NCBI RefSeq assembly: GCF_945952405.1
Contig: NZ_CAMFIA010000014.1
Coordinates: 1-64,000, forward strand
Origin: an uncultured Stenotrophomonas sp.
GTDB lineage: Bacteria > Pseudomonadota > Gammaproteobacteria > Xanthomonadales > Xanthomonadaceae
Direction of reading: 5' to 3'
DNA length: 64,000 nt
Each line of letters starts with the position of its first letter. Within the stretch, counting starts at the first letter, position 1. The notes under the pieces are model-generated. The model ran no database searches. It was not told the origin of the DNA and saw only the letters and a list, made by a program, of their open reading frames with translations. Below are positions 57,745-64,000 of the stretch, piece after piece. The position numbers and the translations under genes were made by a program.

Positions 57745-58851
57745 TCAGTTCCCCGCCGCGCCCATGCCGTCCACCGCCTGCCGGCCCAGTGCCGGGTCAT
57801 CGGTGAAGAAGGCATCGATGCCGGTGGCCAGGTAGGCGCGCATCTCGGCGATCGAACCCTCGGCATTGCGCGCGGTGTCGGCGCCCTTGCGCAGGTTGCT
57901 GGCCTGGAAGTGGTTCTCCGGGCGGAACGTGTACGGGATCACCATCAGGCCTGCGGCATGCGCATCGCGCACCAGCGCGGTCGGCGTGCCCAGTGCGCCG
58001 TTGGCGTCCAGCGGAATGATCGAGCGCAGCTCCGGACCGATGCTGTCCGCATACACGGCAATGTCCTTCAATCCGGCCGGGGTCATCATCTGCGCATAGG
58101 TCAGCTTGCCGCCGGCCTTGGCGATGTCGGCCGGCTGGGTGTCGCCCTTCCACAGCAGCTGCAGCAGGCGGATGTTGCTGCTGCGCCCGATCTTGCCGCG
58201 CAGGTAGCGCAGGTTGGCGGTCTCGAACGACTGGATGGTGACCGGGCCGACGTTGGTATAGGCGTTGCCGCGCAGCGCAGCCAGCAGTCTGTCTTCCATC
58301 GGCAGGCCGATCGACTGGAAGTAGGTCGGGTGCTTGATCTCCGGCACCAGGCCGATGCCACGGTTGGCACGGCCGGCCTGCTGGACCAGGAAGGCCAGGA
58401 TCTCGTCGAGGCTGGCGATGCGGAACTGGCCGTCGTAGGCGGTGCTACGCAGCTCCGGCAGGCGCTCACGCGCATACAGGGTCTTCAGCTCGGCCAGGGT
58501 GAAGTCTTCGGTGAACCAGCCGTCGACCTTCTGCCCGTCGATGACCTTGCGGGTCCTGCGGCTGGCGAACTCCGGATGCGAGGCGACATCGGTGGTGCCG
58601 CTGATCTCGTTCTCGTGGCGGGCCACCATCACCCCGTCCTTGGTCATCACCAGATCCGGTTCGATGTAATCGGCGCCATCGGCGATGGCCTGCGCGTAGG
58701 CGGCCAGGGTGTGTTCCGGCAGCAGCGCGCTGGCGCCGCGATGGCCATAGACCGACACCTTGTGCGCGGCCGGGGTGGAGGATTCGGCACTCATGGCCAC
58801 CGATGGTGCCACGGCCAGCGACAACAGCAACGCACAACCCCACGACTTCAC
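57745..58851 (-). CDS. glpQ: Glycerophosphodiester phosphodiesterase (GlpQ-like), secreted
   Basis: 368 residues with a signal peptide (ALLLSLAVAPSVAMSA). Catalytic region YGHRGASALLPEHTLAAY, DYIEPDLVMTKDGVMVARHE and later GLVPEIKHPTYFQ are GDPD motifs. It splits glycerophosphodiesters into glycerol 3-phosphate and alcohol in the periplasm. The GTG at 58851 has GGGGAA seven bases upstream and begins the signal peptide; the longer frame to 58977 overlaps mnmE. Confidence 0.9.
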   Translation of the reverse strand: MKSWGCALLLSLAVAPSVAMSAESSTPAAHKVSVYGHRGASALLPEHTLAAYAQAIADGADYIEPDLVMTKDGVMVARHENEISGTTDVASHPEFASRRTRKVIDGQKVDGWFTEDFTLAELKTLYARERLPELRSTAYDGQFRIASLDEILAFLVQQAGRANRGIGLVPEIKHPTYFQSIGLPMEDRLLAALRGNAYTNVGPVTIQSFETANLRYLRGKIGRSSNIRLLQLLWKGDTQPADIAKAGGKLTYAQMMTPAGLKDIAVYADSIGPELRSIIPLDANGALGTPTALVRDAHAAGLMVIPYTFRPENHFQASNLRKGADTARNAEGSIAEMRAYLATGIDAFFTDDPALGRQAVDGMGAAGN

Positions 58852-58930
58852 TGCGACTTCCCCAAGCGGTATGTGATGGGCGTCAGTATGCGGCGGCAAT
58901 GTGACAGGTGGGGGACCCGGGGTCGCGGTG

Positions 58931-60280
58931 TTATTTGCCGATGCAGAAACTGGAGAAGATCCTTCCCAGCAGGTCATCGGCGCTCATCTGCCCGGTGATC
59001 TCGCCCAGCGCGTCATGCGCCAGCCGCAGTTCCTCGGCGGCCAGCTCCAGATGCTCATGCGCCAGCTCACCGTCGGCGCGCTGCGCATGCTCCTGCGCAC
59101 GCTCGATCGCATCCACATGGCGCGTGCGCGCGGAGAATTCGCCGTCCACCTGCTCGCCTGCCCCGGCCGAGGCAATCGAACGCAGGCGCGCATGCAGGTC
59201 TTCCAGGCCGGCGCCGGTGGCGGCCGAGACGAACACCCGGTCCGGGTCGTCCAGCGTCGGCAGCGCGTCCAGCAGGTCCGACTTGTTGTGGATGTAGACC
59301 TTGTGCGGCACCGCCGCCACGGCATCGCCCAGCGCCACTTCACCGGCTGCCGGATCACGCGCATCCAGCACGATCAGCGCCAGGTCGGTGCGCTCGATTT
59401 CCACGTGCGCGCGGCGCATGCCTTCGCGTTCGATGGCATCGCCACCGTCACGCAGGCCGGCAGTATCGACCAGGGTCAGTTCCAGGCCATCCAGGCGGAT
59501 GGTCTCGCGCAGGGTGTCGCGGGTGGTGCCGGCGATGTCGGTGACGATGGCACGCTCGCTGCCGGCCAGCGCATTGAGCAATGAACTCTTGCCGGCGTTG
59601 GGCGGGCCGATCAGCACCGCGTGCAGGCCATCGCGCAGGCGGCGGCCGCGTTCGGCATCGCGTCGCAGCAGGGCCAGGTCGCCGCGCGCCTGCTCCAGCC
59701 CACGCCGCACCTGTGCGCCACCCAACGTATCCAGCGGTTCGTCGGCGAAATCGATGGCCGCTTCCACATGGATGCGCAGCAGTACCAGCTGCTCGACCAC
59801 GGCGTCGATGCGGCGCGAGAACACACCCTCCAGCGAACGACGCGCCGCACGTGCGGCGCGGTTGTCACCGGCTGCGATCAGGTCGGCGATGGCCTCGGCC
59901 TGGGCCAGGTCGAGCTTGCCGTTGAGGAAGGCCCGTTCGCTGAACTCACCCGGCCGCGCCTGGCGCGCCCCCAGCGCGATGCAGCGCGCGACCAGTTGCT
60001 GCAGCAGCACCGGACTGCCATGGCCCTGCAGCTCCACCACCTCTTCGCCGGTGAAGCTGTTCGGCGCCGGGAACCACAGCACGATGCCGTCGTCGATCAC
60101 GTCGCCATCGGCGTCGCGCAGGCGCGCATAGTGCGCGTGGCGCGGGCGCAATGCAGGCGCTCCCAGCGCAGTGGCGATGGCCGCGGCACGCGGCCCGGAC
60201 AGGCGCAGCAGGCCGACCCCGCCAGCGCCGGGCGCGCTGGCAATGGCGACGATGGTGTCGGTGCGGTACGCGTCGTCCAT
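58931..60280 (-). CDS. mnmE: tRNA uridine-5-carboxymethylaminomethyl modification GTPase MnmE
   Basis: 449 residues. N-terminal folate-binding domain ([22 protein letters not shown]), helical domain, inserted G domain ([26 protein letters not shown]) and the C-terminal FCIGK with the conserved cysteine. With MnmG it modifies wobble U34 of several tRNAs. It starts three bases after the stop of the deacetylase-caspase gene, so they likely share a transcript. Confidence 0.96.
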   Translation of the reverse strand: MDDAYRTDTIVAIASAPGAGGVGLLRLSGPRAAAIATALGAPALRPRHAHYARLRDADGDVIDDGIVLWFPAPNSFTGEEVVELQGHGSPVLLQQLVARCIALGARQARPGEFSERAFLNGKLDLAQAEAIADLIAAGDNRAARAARRSLEGVFSRRIDAVVEQLVLLRIHVEAAIDFADEPLDTLGGAQVRRGLEQARGDLALLRRDAERGRRLRDGLHAVLIGPPNAGKSSLLNALAGSERAIVTDIAGTTRDTLRETIRLDGLELTLVDTAGLRDGGDAIEREGMRRAHVEIERTDLALIVLDARDPAAGEVALGDAVAAVPHKVYIHNKSDLLDALPTLDDPDRVFVSAATGAGLEDLHARLRSIASAGAGEQVDGEFSARTRHVDAIERAQEHAQRADGELAHEHLELAAEELRLAHDALGEITGQMSADDLLGRIFSSFCIGK

Positions 60281-60283
60281 GGC

Positions 60284-62956
60284 TCAGAGCTTCTCCAGCT
60301 GCGCGCGCGCCTGCGCTGCACCACTGCCCTGCGGCTGCAGCGCCAGGTAAGTGCTGTAGGCCTGCTTCGCCTTGGCCTTGTCACCCGCGTTGAAGTAGGC
60401 ATCGCCCAGGTTGAGGTAGGCCACCGCACGCGAGGGATCGATCTTCAGGGTGTTCTCCAGCCAGCGCGCGGCTTCGGCATAGCGTTGCTGGCGGTAGTAG
60501 ACGAAACCGAGGTTGTTCGCCGCCTGGGCGAAGTCCGGGCGCAGCTTCAGCGCCTCGGTGAACTGCGCCACCGCTTCGTCGTACTGCTTCTCGCGGTACA
60601 GCTGCAGACCACGGTCATTGGCCTGCTGCGCGCGCTGGCGGTCCGAGGCCGGGCCTGCGCTCGGTACCACCAGCCTGGCCTTGCCGCCCTGCAGGTCGGC
60701 CACGGTCACCGGTGCCTGGCTGCCCTTGGCTTCGCTGGCGGCATCGACCTTGTTGTTCAGGGCGATCGCATCGGCGGTCAGCTGGCGCGTATCGGCATTG
60801 AGGAATTCCTGGCTGTCCGGTACCTGGAACACGAACTCGCCCCCCTGCGAACCGGGCAGGCTGCCGAACGCCGGGGTCTGGTGCGAGACCGCCGACACCG
60901 CCGGCGCCACATAGGCCGCCAGTTCGGTGCCGGTGATCAGGCCATCGCCATTGAGATCGCCCTTGCCGGCCAGCGCCTGCAGCAGCACCCAGGTGAACAC
61001 CGAATGGCCATTCGGGCCGGCGTCGGCCACCTGCTGGTCGGCGCCGCCGGCGGTGAGCATCTGGCGCGCGCTGCGGCGCGCGTTCTCGCGCAGGAACGAC
61101 GACGACGACGGGCCGCCACGGGTCAGCCCGAGGCCGCTGTAGCAGGCATCCATCACGAACATCACGTGCTTGGCCTGCATGCTTTCGGCGATGTTCTGGA
61201 TGTCGGTCATCGCGATGGCGTCGGTGGCGAACTCCTTCGGGTCCGAATCGACCGGAATGATGTAGCCGAGGTCGCGCCCGGAGGCGAGCTGGCGGGTGGC
61301 ACCGTGGCCGGCGAAGAACACGAACACGCGGTCGTTCTTGCCGGTGCGGTCGTCGGCCAGGCGGTCGTGGAAGGCGGCCAGGATGTTGTTGCGGGTGGCC
61401 TGCTCGTTCTTCAGCACGATCACCTGCGAGGACGGGAAGCCGAACTGACCGGTAAGCGTATCGGCCATCGCCTGGGCGTCATGGCTGGCGTATTCCAGCT
61501 TCGGCCATTTGGCGTAGTTGTCGATGCCGACCACGATCGCCCACGACTTCTCGTAGCCGGTGGTGACGGTGGCCGCACTGGCCTCGCCCTTGCGCGCACG
61601 CGCGACGGTGAACTCGCGGCCGTTCCAGCCGGCGAACTGGTAGCCATCGGCGATCAGGCGGTCGAGGATCTGCGGCAGCGCCTTCACCGCGCGGTCGTGG
61701 ATGTCGTGGAACAGGATGATGCCGCGCTGCTCCTTGTTCACCTGGTCGAGCACGCGCTGCACGATCGATTCCGGCACCGGGTCGGCCCAGTCCATCGAGT
61801 CGATGTTCCACATGATCGACTTCAGCCCGGCCTCGTTGAGCAGCTGCAGGCCTTCGGCGTTGCGTGCGCCGTACGGGAAGCGGAACAGCGGCGCGCGCTT
61901 GCTGTCGACGTCCTTCAGCAGCGTGTCGGTGTCCAGTACCTGCTGGCGCAGCGCATCGCCGGTGGTGCGTGACAGCTGGGCATGGGTCAGGCTGTGGTTG
62001 CCGACCGCATAGCCCTGTTCCATCAGGCTGCGGCTGATCTTCGCCATCGGGCCCAGGCTGACCTTGCCATCGCTCTCGACCTTGCCGAGGTTGCGCCCGA
62101 CCTCGAAGAACACGCCGGGCACGTCGTAGCGCTTGAGGATGGCCACCACTTCATCGGTGTAGGCCTTGTGCGGGCCATCATCGAAGGTCAGCACCACGGT
62201 CTTGGCCGGCAGGTCGCGGCCGAAGATCTCGCGGTCGCTGTCCTTCATCGACATCGGGTACGGCTCGATCACGCCGTAGTCGCGCAGGATCGCCTCGCGG
62301 CTGTAGTCCTTGTGCAGGTGGGCAATGTAGTCGTCCCACTTTTCGCGCTTCAGCTCGATGGCGCGGGTGCGCTCGAAGCGGCTGAAGATGCGGGTCAGTT
62401 CCTGGTTGTAGTTGCGTTCGATCTCATCGAGCGCCTCCAGGTCCTCGCCAATGCGCTGGTGCAGCTTCACTGCCGGCAACGACGAGTCGGCGCCCACCCG
62501 CTCATGCAGGTCGCGCAATACTTCGCGGAACGCCAGCCGATCCGCGTCGAACAGTTCCGGCGCCGATTCGATGTAGTCCAGCACGGTGCCAAGGGTGGCG
62601 AAGCGCTGTGGGCTGGAGCCGCGCAGCAGGCTGTCGAACTGCGCGGCGATGGCCGTGCGCTGCTCCAGGCCATCGTGGAACAGCTGCTGGCCCACCCGGG
62701 TGGAGGTACCGCGGTCGGCGGCCGACTGCTGGTCCTCGTCGGCCAGCAGCACGATGATCCGGCGGTAGCCGTCGAGCTGCTTCTGCAGCGCGGCCAGCAG
62801 GGGCGCGGCGGCCGGATCGGCGGCGGCGGCGGCCTGCGCGCTGGGCTGGGTGACGGTGCTCGCCGGCGCCTTCGCCTCCTTGTCGCCACAGCCGGCAACG
62901 GCCAGGGTCAACAGCAGCGAGGGCAGGAACAGGCGGAACGACGACGCACGCGGCAT
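60284..62956 (-). CDS. Lipoprotein fusing polysaccharide deacetylase, caspase-like (C14) peptidase and TPR repeats
   Basis: 890 residues. Lipobox VAGC (Cys23) predicts a lipid anchor. After a helical region comes a NodB deacetylase with all motifs: TFDDGPH (about 257), GNHSLTH (about 317), RFPYGAR (about 358), ILFHDIH (about 413). Next, a caspase-fold domain starts at KSWAIVVGIDNYAKWP, with the His in FVFFAGHGATRQL (about 547) and Cys in FVMDACYSGLGL (about 603). The final 120 residues are TPR repeats (RGLQLYREKQYDEAVAQF; NNLGFVYYRQQRYAEAARWL). Function unknown; it may couple cell-wall or polysaccharide trimming to proteolysis in the periplasm (inference). It lies between yidC and mnmE, normally neighbours. 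Confidence 0.88.
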   Translation of the reverse strand: MPRASSFRLFLPSLLLTLAVAGCGDKEAKAPASTVTQPSAQAAAAADPAAAPLLAALQKQLDGYRRIIVLLADEDQQSAADRGTSTRVGQQLFHDGLEQRTAIAAQFDSLLRGSSPQRFATLGTVLDYIESAPELFDADRLAFREVLRDLHERVGADSSLPAVKLHQRIGEDLEALDEIERNYNQELTRIFSRFERTRAIELKREKWDDYIAHLHKDYSREAILRDYGVIEPYPMSMKDSDREIFGRDLPAKTVVLTFDDGPHKAYTDEVVAILKRYDVPGVFFEVGRNLGKVESDGKVSLGPMAKISRSLMEQGYAVGNHSLTHAQLSRTTGDALRQQVLDTDTLLKDVDSKRAPLFRFPYGARNAEGLQLLNEAGLKSIMWNIDSMDWADPVPESIVQRVLDQVNKEQRGIILFHDIHDRAVKALPQILDRLIADGYQFAGWNGREFTVARARKGEASAATVTTGYEKSWAIVVGIDNYAKWPKLEYASHDAQAMADTLTGQFGFPSSQVIVLKNEQATRNNILAAFHDRLADDRTGKNDRVFVFFAGHGATRQLASGRDLGYIIPVDSDPKEFATDAIAMTDIQNIAESMQAKHVMFVMDACYSGLGLTRGGPSSSSFLRENARRSARQMLTAGGADQQVADAGPNGHSVFTWVLLQALAGKGDLNGDGLITGTELAAYVAPAVSAVSHQTPAFGSLPGSQGGEFVFQVPDSQEFLNADTRQLTADAIALNNKVDAASEAKGSQAPVTVADLQGGKARLVVPSAGPASDRQRAQQANDRGLQLYREKQYDEAVAQFTEALKLRPDFAQAANNLGFVYYRQQRYAEAARWLENTLKIDPSRAVAYLNLGDAYFNAGDKAKAKQAYSTYLALQPQGSGAAQARAQLEKL

Positions 62957-63010
62957 GGCGGACTCGGAAGTGGGAGGAACGGTGTGCGGGCAATTCTAAC
63001 GCCGCATGCG

Positions 63011-63036
63011 AAAAGCCCGCCTTGCGGCGGGCTTTT
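63011..63036 (-). terminator. Rho-independent terminator after yidC
   Basis: AAAAGCCCGCC-TT-GCGGCGGGCTTTT: an 8-10 bp GC stem with an A run on one side and T run on the other, 36 bases beyond the yidC stop and 54 before the deacetylase-caspase start. It should separate the two transcripts at least partly. Confidence 0.85.
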
Positions 63037-63040
63037 GCTG

Positions 63041-63069
63041 GAGCCAGCCGGCCAACGGCCGGCTCTACC
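63041..63069. repeat. SMAG/REP variant next to the yidC stop
   Basis: GAGCCAGCCGGCCAACGGCC followed by GGCTCTACC, a palindrome ending in CTAC; a variant of the window-wide SMAG family. Confidence 0.7.
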
Positions 63070-63071
63070 CC

Positions 63072-64000
63072 TTACTTCTTCTTGACCGGTGCCGGCGCGG
63101 TGGTCGCCGCCACCGGCTCGCCGCCGTGGCGCTTGGTCATCCACCACTGCTGCAGCAGGCCCAGGCCACCGTTGACCACCCAGTACAGGACCAGGCCGGA
63201 CGGCATGAAGGCCATCATGACGCCGAACACCAGCGGCATGAACTGCATCATCTTCTGCTGCATCGGGTCCATGCCCGGTGCCGGGGTCAGCTTCTGGGTG
63301 AACCACATCACCGCTACGTTGATCACCGGCAGGATGAAGTACGGGTCGCGCGCGGTCAGGTCCTGGATCCAGCCGAACCAGGGCGCCTGGCGCAGTTCGA
63401 CCGATTCCACCAGCACCCAGTACAGGGCGAAGAAGATCGGCATCTGGATGAGGATCGGCAGGCAGCCGCCCATCGGATTGATCTTTTCCTTCTTGTACAG
63501 CTCCATCATCGCGGTCTGGAACTTCTGGCGGTCATCGCCATAGCGTTCCTTCAGCTGCGCGATGCGCGGCTGGAAGCGGCGCATCTTGGCACCGCTCTTG
63601 TACTGGGTGGCCGACAGCGGGTACAGCACCAGCTTCAGCAGCACCACCAGGCCGACAATCGCCCAGCCCCAGTTGCCGACCAGCTTGTGCACCTGGTTCA
63701 GCACCCAGAACAGGCCCTGGCCGATCACCGCCATCATCGAGAAGCGGCTGTAGTCGACCACGCGGTCCAGGCCCGGCACGTCTTCCTTGGCAATCAGGTT
63801 GACCAGCTTCGGGCCGACCCACAGGCGGGCTTCGGTGCTGGTGGACTGGCCCGGGGCCACGGTGAAGGCCGGGCCACGGGCTTCGATCAGGTCACGACCG
63901 GCCACCTGCGACAGCACGTAGTGTGCGGTCTGGTCCTTCTGCGGGATCCAGGCGGTGAAGAAGTGGTGCTGCAGCATCGCCAGCCAGCCGCCGGTGATGT
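63072..64000 (-). CDS. yidC: Membrane protein insertase YidC (C-terminal part, runs off the right edge)
   Basis: About 309 residues are visible, ending in KKK. The frame is open to the window edge, where [17 protein letters not shown] is the end of the periplasmic domain. The 60KD_IMP core ([23 protein letters not shown] here [57 protein letters not shown]) is complete, with the conserved Arg in the hydrophilic groove region. YidC inserts and folds inner-membrane proteins. The apparent start at 63977 is internal. Confidence 0.95.
   Translation of the reverse strand, partial: ITGGWLAMLQHHFFTAWIPQKDQTAHYVLSQVAGRDLIEARGPAFTVAPGQSTSTEARLWVGPKLVNLIAKEDVPGLDRVVDYSRFSMMAVIGQGLFWVLNQVHKLVGNWGWAIVGLVVLLKLVLYPLSATQYKSGAKMRRFQPRIAQLKERYGDDRQKFQTAMMELYKKEKINPMGGCLPILIQMPIFFALYWVLVESVELRQAPWFGWIQDLTARDPYFILPVINVAVMWFTQKLTPAPGMDPMQQKMMQFMPLVFGVMMAFMPSGLVLYWVVNGGLGLLQQWWMTKRHGGEPVAATTAPAPVKKK

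Overview
The window is GC-rich chromosomal DNA from a gammaproteobacterium of the Xanthomonadaceae, most likely Stenotrophomonas maltophilia or a close relative. The evidence is the gene content (folE next to mksFEB, recCBD, an mlaFEDCBA operon, a yidC-x-mnmE order, a Xanthomonadales XVIPCD-type T4SS effector) and many short GTAG-ended palindromes (core TGCCGGCCAGCGGCCGGCA) of the SMAG/REP type typical of S. maltophilia. No tRNA, rRNA, CRISPR array, prophage or insertion sequence was found inside the window.

Layout. The left edge (1-422) carries two tandem strong promoters firing leftward out of the window, followed by a benE-type transporter. 1.7-9.8 kb: GYF-domain membrane protein, hexose-6-phosphate epimerase, MltB-type lytic transglycosylase, the ergothioneine pair egtB-egtD, a membrane diguanylate cyclase, a YchJ-like protein and a TSUP permease. 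9.9-15.4 kb: mksF-mksE-mksB, an SMC-like condensin of the MukBEF/Wadjet class with no JetD/MksG nuclease gene beside it. 15.5-21.7 kb: folE, then a MarR-controlled efflux operon (DUF1656, HlyD adaptor, NodT outer-membrane factor, FUSC pump). 22.2-31.1 kb: recC-recB-recD. 31.3-35.4 kb: a complete mlaFEDCBA phospholipid-transport operon ended by a clear terminator. 35.4-48.6 kb: housekeeping and detoxification genes (Gpx, RmuC, GST, quinone-reductase-like protein with divergent LysR, LysE exporter, LysR with divergent aldo/keto reductase, APC permease, M19 dipeptidase, RlmI-like methyltransferase). 48.7-49.9 kb: a yybP-ykoY manganese riboswitch ahead of terC. 50.0-50.8 kb: rhomboid protease.

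50.9-57.7 kb is a lower-GC accessory island: a 1057-residue putative type IV secretion effector (AHH/HNH-like N terminus, C-terminal XVIPCD secretion domain) preceded by three tandem copies of a probable immunity gene in an array of about 1.18-kb units. The island is bracketed by the intact rhomboid gene tail on the left and a decayed copy of the same tail on the right, which looks like an insertion or recombination scar. 57.7-64 kb: glpQ-like phosphodiesterase, mnmE, a lipoprotein that fuses a polysaccharide deacetylase, a caspase-like peptidase and TPR repeats, and the C-terminal part of yidC running off the right edge.

Most of the window is ordinary core genome. The parts most worth attention are the effector/triple-immunity island, the deacetylase-caspase-TPR fusion inserted between yidC and mnmE, and the nuclease-less Mks system. 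All function calls come from reading the sequence, without database searches.
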